A DNA stretch of 64,000 bases from Arthrobacter sp. MYb23 (GCF_002979775.1 NZ_PCPR01000009.1:62001-126000), one strand, 5' to 3'; counted from the first letter of the stretch, positions 50,359-59,891 are shown. Translations and numbers: made by a program. Notes: generated by a model not told the origin, from the sequence alone.

Positions 50359-51589
50359 CTGTTCCGCCGTTCAGCAGGTCCTGGGCGCGGACCGCGATGA
50401 GCTCGGGCAGGAAGCCGAGGGACTCGGGTGGCGTTGTTTCCGACGCCGCTGCCGCCACCCTCTCCAGTGTTGAGGCCGCTGTCTGCCGGGCATCGTCGTC
50501 GTCCATGCCCCAGGCTGCCCCTTCGGCGACCAGATGTTCCAAGGTGATGTAGCCCAGCCGGATTTGGCCGCTGACGGCGTGCCCGGCAAGGCCACTCGGC
50601 TGGTACAGCAGCAGGGTGGGCGCAACGTCATAGAGCGGAGCCAGCAGCACTTCTCCACCGTCGCGCAGAGTGAGGGAATAGTTCTTGGAGTGTGCATCGC
50701 CGTTGCCGATCAGCAGGTTGAACGTCACGGCGCGCAACAGGTCACGGCGAAACGCGGCCTCGTCGCGGGTGTGCGGCACCGCGGCGTTGACCAGCCGGGT
50801 CAGGCGCGAGGGCGGTGCGGTGGTGCCTTCGTACTTCGCTTCACTGGCCAGGGCCAAGGCCTGGGTGAAGTCTTCCTGGTGCAGCCGGCTGCCCTCGCCT
50901 GTGCGGTCGAAGCGCTCCACGATGATGGCCCGACGGGATCCGAAGCTTTCCAGATGGGCTTTGGCCGCGGGAAGCCCTGCCGCGGCTGCTGTCCGCAAAG
51001 CCCAGTCCTCGGCGGGGAGCAGCTCCGGGATGGTGGACTCGAGTGGTTCGGGCTTGATGATGTGGGTCGACACCGAACCACGGCCTGGCCAGGCCCAGCC
51101 GTCGCCATGTTGGGACAGCAGCACCTTGGATTGGACGCCGCCCAGGGACGCAGTGACCAGGAAGTTAACCGGCAGGTCCCACGTAGGCAGGGATTCGACC
51201 ACGCTGATGACCTCTTCATCGGTCATGGGCTCTGCAGCGCCTTCCCGTGTGGGGGCTTCCCCGGGCGGCAGGACCTGGACGGCCCCGGCGCAGTCGGCGC
51301 CCAGGACGCGGAGCAGCCCAAAAGCGTCCGGGACGGTGACACCGTGTTCTTTGGCCAGGTTGGAACGGACCTGGCCTTCGGGCAAGAGACCGTCAAAGAA
51401 GTTGTAGACTTCCACCCCGTCCAAGCGCTTTCTGGTCAGCGGCAAGGACAGTGACAGCAGGATGGACCCGGCACCGTATGCGGCTAGCACCTGCGGGGCG
51501 TACTGGAAGGACAGCTTGAGGCCGTTGCCGCGCAGCTCACCGATTCGGTCCCCGCGCAGGTACACATCAAGGGTCTTGCGCGGGCTCAT
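50327..51589 (-). CDS. hipA: HipA-family serine/threonine kinase toxin
   Basis: 420 residues. The N-terminal subdomain (about 5-105) contains the HipA-typical YNFFDGLLPEGQVRSNLAKEHG. The kinase-like part has a KVLLSQ strand, THIIKPEP and the catalytic loop NLLIGNGDAHSKNYSL, followed by the metal site APLYDVAPT. Such toxins phosphorylate a translation factor, classically glutamyl-tRNA synthetase, and cause persistence. The gene overlaps its HipB antitoxin by 4 bases. All catalytic residues appear intact. Confidence 0.92.
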   Translation of the reverse strand: MSPRKTLDVYLRGDRIGELRGNGLKLSFQYAPQVLAAYGAGSILLSLSLPLTRKRLDGVEVYNFFDGLLPEGQVRSNLAKEHGVTVPDAFGLLRVLGADCAGAVQVLPPGEAPTREGAAEPMTDEEVISVVESLPTWDLPVNFLVTASLGGVQSKVLLSQHGDGWAWPGRGSVSTHIIKPEPLESTIPELLPAEDWALRTAAAAGLPAAKAHLESFGSRRAIIVERFDRTGEGSRLHQEDFTQALALASEAKYEGTTAPPSRLTRLVNAAVPHTRDEAAFRRDLLRAVTFNLLIGNGDAHSKNYSLTLRDGGEVLLAPLYDVAPTLLLYQPSGLAGHAVSGQIRLGYITLEHLVAEGAAWGMDDDDARQTAASTLERVAAAASETTPPESLGFLPELIAVRAQDLLNGGTARRVLAPKHQ

Positions 51590-51846
51590 GGCCGCACCTG
51601 CAGCTTCGAAAAGCGCGGCACCAGGGCCACGTCGCGGCCCACGGCCCTGATGGCTTGCATAGCCACGACCATGGAGACTGCTTCGCCGGCTTCAAGGCGC
51701 ACGATGGTTCCGCGGGTGACGCCCAGTTTCACCGCGAGATCGTGCTGGGTGAGTGCGGCCTCCTTGCGCGCCTCGGCGATGGACCGCCCTAGGGAGGCGG
51801 CATCAACAGCCCGGTAGAACGGTGTCAGCTCATCGGAATGTTCCAT
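51586..51846 (-). CDS. hipB: HipB-type XRE antitoxin
   Basis: 86 residues. The helix-turn-helix reads GRSIAEARKEAALTQHDLAVKLGVTRGTIVRLEAGEAVSM (in the middle of the protein). It precedes hipA with ATGA coupling. It should neutralise HipA and repress the operon through the repeats just upstream at 51837-51926. Confidence 0.92.
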   Translation of the reverse strand: MEHSDELTPFYRAVDAASLGRSIAEARKEAALTQHDLAVKLGVTRGTIVRLEAGEAVSMVVAMQAIRAVGRDVALVPRFSKLQVRP

Positions 51847-51926
51847 ATATCGATCATACGACTCAACACTGCAAATGTCCTATATCTTGAACATTTCAAT
51901 GACTTGGGCGAATGTTCGATATTTCC
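51837..51926. promoter_or_regulatory. HipBA operator region with three or four related elements
   Basis: AATGTTCCATATAT (51837-51850, over the hipB start), AATGTTCGATATT (51911-51923) and the dyad at 51873-51896, whose arms AAATGT and ACATTT flank CCTATATCTTGA, share an AATGTTC/ATAT core. Multiple copies suit cooperative HipB binding. The match is by eye. Confidence 0.6.
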
Positions 51927-51972
51927 ATCATCAGGCATGCGCGGACGGCTCTGGCTTGGACTTCGGCAAACG

Positions 51973-52009
51973 AAAAGCCCCGCCGGTTCAACGAGCCAGC
52001 GGGGCTTTT
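51973..52009. terminator. Terminator of tRNA-Thr (bidirectional)
   Basis: AAAAGCCCCGC pairs with GCGGGGCTTTT, with T tracts in both directions. On the minus strand it directly follows tRNA-Thr; on the plus strand it precedes it. Confidence 0.8.
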
Positions 52010-52015
52010 TCTCTG

Positions 52016-52088
52016 AGCTTCCTATCAGAATCGAACTGATGACCTTTTCATTACGAGTGAAACGCTCTACCGACTGAGCTAAGGAAGC
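52016..52088 (-). tRNA. tRNA-Thr (anticodon CGT)
   Basis: 73 bases. The acceptor stem is GCTTCCT/AGGAAGC. The D arm is AGCTCAGTCGGTAGAGC, the anticodon loop CTCGTAA gives CGT, and the T loop is AGTTCGATTCT. Confidence 0.95.
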
Positions 52089-52303
52089 ACCGCGTTCATC
52101 ACCGGTTTCCCGGGCGATCACGCAAGACATAACTGTAATAGAGGCACCGCACCCGGGTCAAAACGAGGGCGACGGCGGCCGTTGCGGGGATGTTCACCCT
52201 CGCGTCGGGCCGGGTTCAGGCGGAGGTTTCCCGGTAGCCGGAAGCTGGGGAATCAACTGTGGCGGTGACATGAGGCCACGCCAGACGCTGAAGGAGCCGC
52301 CCC

Positions 52304-53035
52304 ATGACGAAGGATGCATTGCCCAAGGACGCCAGCCACGCACCGAACCGGCTGAGGCTCGCTGTGGTGGATATGGTGGGCACCACCATTACGGACGACG
52401 GCCGGACTGAGCGGGCCATGTCCCGGGCGCTTGTTGACCACGGGATTGACCCGGGAAGCACTCGCTTCGAGAGCATGCTCGGCTATGCCAGGGACACCAT
52501 GGGTTTCTCGAAAATGACTGTTTTCAGCCACCTTTTCGAGGACCCCGCTGTTGCCGAAAGTGCCAATAAGGTCTTCGAGAACACCTATGACGAGCTCATT
52601 GAAGACGGCGGTGTCCGCGCCATTGCCGGCGCGGAAGATGCCATTGAATGGATGCGTGAGTCCGGCATGCAGGTTTGCCTGGCCACGGGATTCGGCCGGC
52701 ATACCCAGAACATGGTGCTGGAATCGCTCGGGTGGATGGGGCTGGCGGACCTAAGCCTGTGCCCGTCCGATGCTGGACGTGGACGGCCTTACCCGGACAT
52801 GATCCTGACGGCGGTGCTCGCCCTTGACCTCGACGACGTACGGGAGGTGGCCGTGGTGGGCGACACCAGCTCGGACATGCTCTCGGGCGTTCGTTCGGGA
52901 GCATCCCTCGTGACGGGTGTCCTCACCGGTTCCCATTCCGAGGCGACGCTACGCGCGGCCGGAGCCACCGCCGTCGTGGATTCCATCAAGCAGCTCCCGC
53001 TCCTGGTGGAGAAGCGCGAAGCCAGGCACCTCTAG
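52304..53035 (+). CDS. HAD-superfamily phosphonatase-like hydrolase
   Basis: 243 residues, AAGGAG upstream. Motif I is LAVVDMVGTT with the nucleophile Asp at 23. Motif III and IV segments are GRGRPYPDMI and VAVVGDTSSDMLSGV. These match the phosphonatase-like group related to phosphonoacetaldehyde hydrolase. The cap Lys of true PhnX is not obvious, so the substrate may differ. No phosphonate transport genes are adjacent. Confidence 0.82.
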   Translation: MTKDALPKDASHAPNRLRLAVVDMVGTTITDDGRTERAMSRALVDHGIDPGSTRFESMLGYARDTMGFSKMTVFSHLFEDPAVAESANKVFENTYDELIEDGGVRAIAGAEDAIEWMRESGMQVCLATGFGRHTQNMVLESLGWMGLADLSLCPSDAGRGRPYPDMILTAVLALDLDDVREVAVVGDTSSDMLSGVRSGASLVTGVLTGSHSEATLRAAGATAVVDSIKQLPLLVEKREARHL

Positions 53036-54669
53036 CACTTGATGCCGTCCTGGGGCAGTTTGCCATCAACAAAGTAGTCATCGACGGCGGTGCTGACGCA
53101 GGAGTTCGCGCGGCCGTAGGCTGTGTGACCCTCACCTTCCCACGTGACGAGGGAGGCATTCTCCAGCTGCTTGCGCAGCGACTGGGACCACTCGAGCGGA
53201 GTTGCGGGGTCGCCGGTGGTGCCTACCACCACGATGGGTGCAGATCCGGTGTACGCCACGGGCGCCGGGGTGCGGGTGCTGGGGTAGGGCCAGTCCTTGC
53301 AGCTGACGCCGCCGTAGGCAAAGAAAGCGCCGAACGTGGGGGATTCCTGCATGAGGCGGACTTCCTCGGCCCGCATGGCGGCGGTGTCTGTCACCATCGG
53401 GTAGTCCAGGCAGTTGATGGCTTGGAACGCGAAGGCGGAGTTGGAACTGTACGTGCCGTTGGGTTCGCGGTCTGCGCCAAGATCCGCCAGCCGCATCATC
53501 TGGGACACGTCACCGGCAAAGGCGCTGTCCAGTGCTTGGGTCAGGGCCGGCCAGCTTTGGTCGTTGTAAAGGGGCAGGATGAGACCGTTGACGAAGTCGT
53601 TGGCGGTCACCAGCCGGCCGTCTTTGGCCGTCTGCGGGTTCTGGTCCACAGCCGTGATGAGGTCCCGGATTTCCTGGACACCGTTGTCAACGGACCCGCT
53701 CAGGGGGCATTGTTGCTGTCGCTGGCAACTGGCCACGTAGGTGCTCAGGGCTTTTTCGAAGGCACGCGCCTGGCCGGCCGTCAGCTCCTCGTTGGTGATC
53801 GCCGGGTCCACGGCACCGTCAAGGACCACGCGGCCCACGTTGTCCGGGAAGAGTGAAGCGTAGGTGGAGCCCAGGAAGGTGCCGTAGGAGAAACCGAGGT
53901 AGTTGAGCTTGGCATCGTTTGACACCGCACGCAGTACATCCAGGTCCTTGGCAGCGCTCACGGTATCTATGTGTTCCAGGACATCGCCGGTCTGCTGGGC
54001 GCACTGTTCCGCGAATGACTTGTTGAAGGCAAGCGCGGCGGCCAGTCCTTCGTCAGTGTTCTTGCGGAACACCTTTTCGCGGGCTGCATCACGCTCGGCA
54101 TCGGTCATGCATGTCACCGGAGCGGAGCGACCCACACCCCTGGGATCAAAACCGACCACATCGAAGTTGGCACGCAACTTCTCGGTGAAGTGGGTGTTGC
54201 CTGCGTCCTTGACGAAATCCACGCCTGAGCCGCCGGGCCCGCCGGGATTTACCAGGATTGAGCCCTGTTTGTTGCCGGTGCTGGGCAGCTTAATGACAGA
54301 AAGCGTGATGTCCCCCGAGGCCGGATTGGCGTAGTCCTTAGGCACCTGGACCTTGCCACAGTGGAAGCCATCCTCGCACGAGCTCCACTCCACCGACTGC
54401 GAGTAGTACTTCTCCAAGCCCTCAGGAGCTGAGGCGGCGATGGACGGATCAACCGTGCTGGTGGACGGCTGGGCCGTTGGAGGCGGCAAGAACGGAACGG
54501 TGCACGCGCTCAGTACCAGCATGGACGCAAGCGCAACGCACATTGCCGCAAAACCGCGGCGGGAGCTACGCCCCGCAGCACCCCCGCCCGCCAAACCACC
54601 ACCCGCTTCGAGCTGGGCAGACCGGTCCCTTGAAGGGGTACCGGCGGACCGGCGGGGTGCGGACTTCAT
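53032..54669 (-). CDS. Secreted tripeptidyl aminopeptidase-like alpha/beta hydrolase (lipoprotein)
   Basis: 545 residues. A basic Arg/Gly-rich N-terminus leads into a hydrophobic core and the lipobox LVLSAC with Cys at 56, so it is membrane-anchored outside. The nucleophile Ser is in LGFSYGTFLGS; the Asp and His are in TTGDPATPLEWS and GEGHTAYGRANSC. TAP/SlpD-type proteins remove N-terminal peptides from extracellular proteins. It overlaps the HAD gene end-to-end by 4 bases. A later in-frame start at Met43 would still contain the lipobox. Confidence 0.9.
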   Translation of the reverse strand: MKSAPRRSAGTPSRDRSAQLEAGGGLAGGGAAGRSSRRGFAAMCVALASMLVLSACTVPFLPPPTAQPSTSTVDPSIAASAPEGLEKYYSQSVEWSSCEDGFHCGKVQVPKDYANPASGDITLSVIKLPSTGNKQGSILVNPGGPGGSGVDFVKDAGNTHFTEKLRANFDVVGFDPRGVGRSAPVTCMTDAERDAAREKVFRKNTDEGLAAALAFNKSFAEQCAQQTGDVLEHIDTVSAAKDLDVLRAVSNDAKLNYLGFSYGTFLGSTYASLFPDNVGRVVLDGAVDPAITNEELTAGQARAFEKALSTYVASCQRQQQCPLSGSVDNGVQEIRDLITAVDQNPQTAKDGRLVTANDFVNGLILPLYNDQSWPALTQALDSAFAGDVSQMMRLADLGADREPNGTYSSNSAFAFQAINCLDYPMVTDTAAMRAEEVRLMQESPTFGAFFAYGGVSCKDWPYPSTRTPAPVAYTGSAPIVVVGTTGDPATPLEWSQSLRKQLENASLVTWEGEGHTAYGRANSCVSTAVDDYFVDGKLPQDGIKC

Positions 54670-54677
54670 GCATTCTC

Positions 54678-55829
54678 CTATTGCTGGATGAGGCTCGTGG
54701 CCATGGACTCGACCGCCAACAGCGGCGCCACGTTGGTGGTGGTGATTCGGACACGGGCTTTGTTGATGGCGTCCATTCGGGCCAGGGTGGTCTCCGCCGT
54801 TGAATGGCCTGCGTAATCTTCCAGTTCGCTCTTGAGTTCAACGTTGACCAGTTCCACAGCGTTCCCCAACTGGATGATCAGGACGTCCCGGTAGAAGGAC
54901 AGCAGATCTGTCAGTGTCCGGTCCAACGAGTCAGTGATGGAGCGCTTGGCACGCCGTTTCTGGTCGTCCTCAAGCTGCCTGACCTGGCTGCGCATGGAGG
55001 GTGGGAGCGTCCCGGATTCGGGAGCGCCCAGGCTCGCGAGCAGTGCGATCTTCTCCGCGGCGTCGCGTTCGTCGTTGGAGCTGTTGGCTTCCTCGGTAGC
55101 AATTTTGACCAATTTTTCGGCCATCATCACGGCAGCGGTAACGCCTCGCAGCCCAAGCGGTATTCGAACCGTATCCAGCCTGCGCTGCCGCGCATCGGCA
55201 TCGCGGGCCAACCGGCGTGCGATCCCGATATGGCTTTGCGCCGCGCGTGCCGCACGGTCTGCGAGTTGGCGTTCGACGCCGTCGCGCCTCACCAACAGAT
55301 CAGCGACGTCAGAGGCTGGCGGCAACCGCAGGCTCACCGGACGGCATCTCGAACGGATGGTGACCAGGACATCGGCAGGGGAGGGGGCACACAGCATCCA
55401 GATGGTCCGGGGTGTGGGTTCCTCAATCGCCTTTAGCAGGACGTTGGTGGTGCGCTCGGCCATGCGGTCCGCATCCTCCACCACAATGATCCGCCACCGT
55501 CCCGTAGCTGGCCGGTCGCCGGCTTTGGAGACGAGTTCACGGGCCTCGTCAATGGTGATGGTGACCTTTTCGGTGCGCACGAACGTCACATCCGAGTGGG
55601 TCTCACCGAGGATCGTGTGGCATGCCGGGCACTGCCCGCAGCCGCGCTTGGTCACATCGTCCTGCTCGCAGTTCAATGCGGCGGCAAAGGCCTTGGCTGC
55701 GTTTGAACGGCCCGATCCCGGTGGCCCGGTGAAGAGCCACGCATGGGTAAGCCCGGTGTCCCCCTGCGCTGCCTGCTTGAGCTGGGCAACCACTGGTGCC
55801 TGGCCTTGGAGGTCGTCCCAGACGCTCAC
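54678..55829 (-). CDS. holB: DNA polymerase III delta' subunit
   Basis: 383 residues. The AAA+ P-loop reads GPPGSGRSNAAKAF, with Arg in place of the usual Lys. The zinc-binding knot is CEQDDVTKRGCGQCPAC. The sensor region WRIIVVEDADRMAERTTNVLLKAIEEP is conserved. It is part of the clamp loader and is translated from a 4-base overlap with tmk, an arrangement common in many bacteria. Confidence 0.93.
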   Translation of the reverse strand: MSVWDDLQGQAPVVAQLKQAAQGDTGLTHAWLFTGPPGSGRSNAAKAFAAALNCEQDDVTKRGCGQCPACHTILGETHSDVTFVRTEKVTITIDEARELVSKAGDRPATGRWRIIVVEDADRMAERTTNVLLKAIEEPTPRTIWMLCAPSPADVLVTIRSRCRPVSLRLPPASDVADLLVRRDGVERQLADRAARAAQSHIGIARRLARDADARQRRLDTVRIPLGLRGVTAAVMMAEKLVKIATEEANSSNDERDAAEKIALLASLGAPESGTLPPSMRSQVRQLEDDQKRRAKRSITDSLDRTLTDLLSFYRDVLIIQLGNAVELVNVELKSELEDYAGHSTAETTLARMDAINKARVRITTTNVAPLLAVESMATSLIQQ

Positions 55830-56524
55830 GGGCGGTCGCCCGAAACAGTTGCGTCGTTCAGCGGCGCAGCGGTCATAGGCGCGTCCTCGGAAACGAGCAG
55901 CGACTCCACCCGCTCCAGGATCCGGGACGCCAAAGTTTCAATATCGGCATTGGCGGGCAGCACCAGATAGCTGGAGGGTGCAGCTGCTGCGAGGTCCAGG
56001 AAAGCGTGCCGGATGGCCGAATGGAAATCGTCAGGCTCGGACTCCAGCCGGTCCTCGGTGGCATCCCCGGCGGTCCGGCGCTGCCGGCCATCGGAGGGGT
56101 CGACGTCGAGCAGTACCGTCAGGTCTGGATGCAGGCCTTCGGTGGCCCATTCGTTGAGGGACAACACCCCTTCGGCGCCGAGGCCGCGCCCGGCACCTTG
56201 ATAGGCGACGGAGGAATCGATGTAGCGGTCCGTGATGACTACTGTCCCTTCGGCCAGCGCAGGCCGGATCACTTGGCTGGCATGGGCGGCACGGGCGGCC
56301 GCGAACATGAGGGCCTCCGTGCGGGGATCGATGGTGCCGTGCCCGTGGTCCAGGACCAGTGAACGCAATTTCTCACCGATGGGGGTGCCGCCGGGTTCGC
56401 GGGTGCGCAGCACAGGGAGCCCCCGCGACTCAAGGGCGGCAGAGAGCCGGGCGGCCTGGGTGGACTTGCCCGCTCCGTCCCCGCCTTCGAAGGCGATGAA
56501 AAGGCCTGGGCTCTTAATACTCAC
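55826..56524 (-). CDS. tmk: Thymidylate kinase
   Basis: 232 residues. The P-loop is FEGGDGAGKSTQAARL, the DRX motif is VITDRYIDSSVAYQGAGRGLG, and the RTREPGGTPIGEKLR segment is standard. It phosphorylates dTMP to dTDP. It is coupled to holB by an ATGA-type overlap. Confidence 0.96.
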   Translation of the reverse strand: MSIKSPGLFIAFEGGDGAGKSTQAARLSAALESRGLPVLRTREPGGTPIGEKLRSLVLDHGHGTIDPRTEALMFAAARAAHASQVIRPALAEGTVVITDRYIDSSVAYQGAGRGLGAEGVLSLNEWATEGLHPDLTVLLDVDPSDGRQRRTAGDATEDRLESEPDDFHSAIRHAFLDLAAAAPSSYLVLPANADIETLASRILERVESLLVSEDAPMTAAPLNDATVSGDRP

Positions 56525-56597
56525 TGGACCAGCCTACCGATCACCGGCATTCGAGACGGCTTTTATCCACAGCATTGCCCGCGGCTACGCTGAAACC

Positions 56598-57782
56598 ATG
56601 AGCCTTTCCGACCAGCATGCCGCCGATTTGTCTCCGGAAACCGTTGTAGTTGCGGCCGGTCGCCCCGACCGCGCCCACGACGAGCCCGTCAACCCGCCCA
56701 TCGTCCTGTCCTCCACATACTTCGGAACAGGTTCATTGGGCGACGGAGATCGCGGCTACGGGCGCTATGCGAACCCCACGTGGGATCCCTTCGAGGATGC
56801 GCTGGCCAAGCTGGAAGGCGCCACACTGCCCGGACTGCTCTACGCCTCCGGCCTGGCGGCAGTCAGCTCAGCGTTGTCCCTGGTTCCCGCAGGTGGTGTG
56901 GTGGTGATGCCCTCGCACAGTTACGCGGGTTCCCTGGTCATGGCCACTGAACTGGCAGAGAAGGGCTTCCTGGAACTTCGTACCGTGGACATCACGGACA
57001 CGGACGCGGTCAAAGCACTCATCAACCCCGAGCAGGGTAAGAAGGCAGATCTGCTCTGGCTCGAAAGCCCCACCAACCCGATGCTCGGCATCGCCGACAT
57101 CCGCGCACTGACTGACGCCGCTCACGCAGTCGGCGCAATCGTGGTCACGGACAATACGTTCTCCACGCCTTTGGTGCAGCAGCCGCTCAGCCTGGGGTCC
57201 GACGTCGTTCTTCACTCGGTGACCAAGTATCTGGCCGGACATTCGGACGTCGTCCTTGGCGCCTTGGTCACCTCCAACCCGGAACTGCGCGCCACACTGC
57301 TGCATCACCGCATCATCCACGGCGGGATCGCCGGACCCTTCGAGGCCTGGCTGGCATTGCGCGGCCTCCGCACCTTGGCGCTGAGGATTGAGCGCTCGCA
57401 GGCCTCCGCGGCAACCCTCGCCGAACGCCTCAGCACGCACCCCCGCGTCGAAGCCATCCGCTATCCGGGCCTTCCCAGCGATCCCGGGCACGGGCGCGCC
57501 ACGGAACAGATGAAGGGCTTCGGATCCATCCTCTGCATCCAGATCGCTGGAGACGAACATCGCAGCGGCGCCGACGCCGCGGACGAACTGGTGCGCGCGT
57601 TGGAGCTTTGGCTACCTGCCACGTCTTTGGGCGGGGTGGAGTCACTCATTGAACGCCGACGCCGGCACACGGCGGAGCCGCTCAGCGTGCCGGAGAATCT
57701 GGTCCGGATGAGCGTGGGAATCGAGAACGTGGAAGACCTCTGGTCCGACCTCGAGCAAGCGCTGAAGTCTCTGGACAGCTAG
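56598..57782 (+). CDS. Trans-sulfuration PLP enzyme (cystathionine gamma-synthase/lyase type)
   Basis: 394 residues from ATG at 56598. The PLP Lys is near residue 210 in LHSVTKYLAGHSDVVLGA. Family segments are YGRYANPTWDPFEDALAKLEG, SGLAAVSSALSLV and WLESPTNPMLGI. The sequence cannot separate MetB from cystathionine gamma-lyase, and no other methionine genes are nearby. It is divergent from tmk. Confidence 0.9.
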   Translation: MSLSDQHAADLSPETVVVAAGRPDRAHDEPVNPPIVLSSTYFGTGSLGDGDRGYGRYANPTWDPFEDALAKLEGATLPGLLYASGLAAVSSALSLVPAGGVVVMPSHSYAGSLVMATELAEKGFLELRTVDITDTDAVKALINPEQGKKADLLWLESPTNPMLGIADIRALTDAAHAVGAIVVTDNTFSTPLVQQPLSLGSDVVLHSVTKYLAGHSDVVLGALVTSNPELRATLLHHRIIHGGIAGPFEAWLALRGLRTLALRIERSQASAATLAERLSTHPRVEAIRYPGLPSDPGHGRATEQMKGFGSILCIQIAGDEHRSGADAADELVRALELWLPATSLGGVESLIERRRRHTAEPLSVPENLVRMSVGIENVEDLWSDLEQALKSLDS

Positions 57783-57792
57783 GCTAAAGGGC

Positions 57793-58134
57793 GTGGACGG
57801 AAAAATCTTGATCGACAGCGTTACCTTCGGGGTGTACTACATCCTTGGCTTGGTAGCCCTTGCCTTGGAACTGTGGGCCTTCGCAGATTGTTTGCGCCAT
57901 AAGTCAACGCTCTTCGTGGCAGCCTCAAAGCGCACCAAGACGTTCTGGCTGGCACTGACCGGCGTGGCGCTTGCGATCGGCGCCCTGACCGTATTGACGG
58001 GCGGCAGCAGCCTGGGATTGTTCGGCATCGCCGCTGTCACCGCAGCGTGCGTCTACCTTGCCGATGTCCGTCCCGCCCTGCGCGAGGCCGGCAGCGGCGG
58101 CAACCGCAATGTGGGTCCTTACGGTCCCTGGTAA
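57793..58134 (+). CDS. DUF2516 family small membrane protein
   Basis: 113 residues, GTG start 10 bases after the PLP enzyme. Hydrophobic segments are VYYILGLVALALELWAFADC, TFWLALTGVALAIGALTVL and LFGIAAVTAACVYLADV. This matches the actinobacterial DUF2516 family. Function is unknown; probably in the cytoplasmic membrane. Confidence 0.88.
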   Translation: MDGKILIDSVTFGVYYILGLVALALELWAFADCLRHKSTLFVAASKRTKTFWLALTGVALAIGALTVLTGGSSLGLFGIAAVTAACVYLADVRPALREAGSGGNRNVGPYGPW

Positions 58135-58150
58135 GAACCGCCGTCAAGAG

Positions 58151-58981
58151 TCACTGAGGCGCCACCGCTTCCCACGCCACCGTCACTTCACCCAACCGCC
58201 ACCTCGCCGGACCATCCTGAAGCGGCCACCCGGCGTCGCGTAGCGAACGGCACATGCCCGTCCAGCGTTGCCGGTTTCCGAATGAGGCCAGCGGCGCAGC
58301 CTCCAGCCACGCCTTATCCATGGCCTGCAGGAATGCGTGGATGGGTTCACCCGGAACGTTCCGGTGGATCAGGGCTTTGGGCAGCCGCTCCGCCACCTCG
58401 GATGGCAACTCGAAACTGCCGAACCGCACGGAAAAACTGAGGCTCAAAGGGCGCTCTGCATCCAAAGCCACCCACGTGACACGTCGGCCGATTTCGTCGC
58501 ATGTGCCATCAATGAAAAGCCCGCCGGGCGCCAACCGTGACTGCACCAGCCGCCAGATCCCGGCGACGTCCGCTTCCTCATATTGGCGCAGCACGTTGAA
58601 GGCGCGGACCAACACCGGGTTACCGGGGACGGGTACTTCAAAACCGCCCACGTGAAAGCTGAGCCCGGGCCGTTCGAGGGCTTTGGCGGTCCGTACGCGC
58701 TCCGGTTCAATCTCGATCCCGCAGACCCGGACATCCGGCCGTACGGCCTGCAACCGTTCGAAGAGCTCGACGGCGGTGGTTGGCGAGGCGCCGTAGCCCA
58801 GGTCCACCACAAGGGGGTCGACGGCGGCGCGAAGCCGCCAAGCCTGCGGCCCCGCAAGCCACCTGTCCAGGCGGCGCATCCGGTTGGGATTGGTGGTGCC
58901 GCGGGTGATGTTGCCAACGGGCTTCCCGCCCCGACTCCGGGGAGAGCCCACCCGTTCCGCTTTTTGCACCACGGCCCCCAC
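58151..58981 (-). CDS. SAM-dependent methyltransferase (class I)
   Basis: 276 residues, GTG start. The SAM-binding motif I is [17 protein letters not shown] and motif II includes [11 protein letters not shown]. The N-terminus ([20 protein letters not shown]) is a conserved actinobacterial feature of unknown role. Substrate unknown. It is divergent from gpmA. Confidence 0.85.
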   Translation of the reverse strand: MGAVVQKAERVGSPRSRGGKPVGNITRGTTNPNRMRRLDRWLAGPQAWRLRAAVDPLVVDLGYGASPTTAVELFERLQAVRPDVRVCGIEIEPERVRTAKALERPGLSFHVGGFEVPVPGNPVLVRAFNVLRQYEEADVAGIWRLVQSRLAPGGLFIDGTCDEIGRRVTWVALDAERPLSLSFSVRFGSFELPSEVAERLPKALIHRNVPGEPIHAFLQAMDKAWLEAAPLASFGNRQRWTGMCRSLRDAGWPLQDGPARWRLGEVTVAWEAVAPQ

Positions 58982-59068
58982 TTTATCCCTGCCTGCACCG
59001 CACCGCTGAGTCCGTTGCCGGACGTAACGCCGGGCAGGGCACGCAGCTGCTCAGCTAGGATGAAAACC

Positions 59069-59815
59069 ATGACTTACAAGCTGATTCTGCTGCGCCATGG
59101 CCACAGCGAATGGAACGCCAAGAACCTGTTCACCGGTTGGGTGGACGTTGACCTGAACGATCAAGGCCGCAAAGAAGCAGTGCGCGGTGGAGAGCTCCTG
59201 GTTGAGAATGACATTCTCCCGGACGTCCTTTACACCTCGCTCCTGAAGCGTGCCATCAACACCGCCAACATGGCCCTGGACAAGGCCGATCGCGGCTGGA
59301 TCCCGGTCAAGCGCGATTGGCGCCTCAACGAACGCCACTACGGCGCGTTGCAGGGCAAGGACAAGGCCCAGACCCTGGCCGAGTTCGGCGAAGAGCAGTT
59401 CATGGAATGGCGCCGCAGCTACGACACCCCGCCGCCGGCCCTGTCCGACGACAGCGAGTTCTCCCAGGCCCACGATGTCCGTTACAAGGATCTTGGCGAC
59501 GCCCTGCCGCGCACCGAGTGCCTCAAGGACGTCCTGGTCCGCCTGCTCCCTTACTGGGAATCGGACATCAAGGAAGACCTCAAGGCCGGCAAGACCGTGC
59601 TGGTCACGGCCCACGGCAACTCACTGCGCGCGCTCGTGAAGCACCTGGACGGCATCAGCGACGACGCCATTGCCGGCCTCAACATCCCCACGGGCATCCC
59701 GCTGGTGTACGAACTGGACGAGGACTTCCAGCCGATCAACGCCGGCGGAACCTACCTGGATCCCGACGCCGCAGCCCAGGCCATCCTCGCGGTGGCTAAC
59801 CAGGGCAAAAAGTGA
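59069..59815 (+). CDS. gpmA: 2,3-bisphosphoglycerate-dependent phosphoglycerate mutase
   Basis: 248 residues from ATG at 59069 (AGGA 9-12 bases upstream); an ATG three codons earlier is less well placed. The catalytic phospho-His is in [13 protein letters not shown], the second His in [17 protein letters not shown], and TGWVDVDL is diagnostic. It interconverts 3- and 2-phosphoglycerate in glycolysis. Length matches the family exactly. Confidence 0.97.
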   Translation: MTYKLILLRHGHSEWNAKNLFTGWVDVDLNDQGRKEAVRGGELLVENDILPDVLYTSLLKRAINTANMALDKADRGWIPVKRDWRLNERHYGALQGKDKAQTLAEFGEEQFMEWRRSYDTPPPALSDDSEFSQAHDVRYKDLGDALPRTECLKDVLVRLLPYWESDIKEDLKAGKTVLVTAHGNSLRALVKHLDGISDDAIAGLNIPTGIPLVYELDEDFQPINAGGTYLDPDAAAQAILAVANQGKK

Positions 59816-59829
59816 AGCCTTAGTTAACG

Positions 59830-59878
59830 ACGACGGCGGCCGGTCACCCTTCCAAGAAGGGTGACCGGCCGCCGTCGT
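59830..59878. terminator. Bidirectional terminator between gpmA and phoU
   Basis: The 23-bp arms at 59830-59852 and 59856-59878 are perfectly complementary around a CAA loop. They begin ACGACGGCGGCC and share ends with the terminators at 13436 and 15861. Confidence 0.85.
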
Positions 59879-59891
59879 TAAGGCTGAAGGG

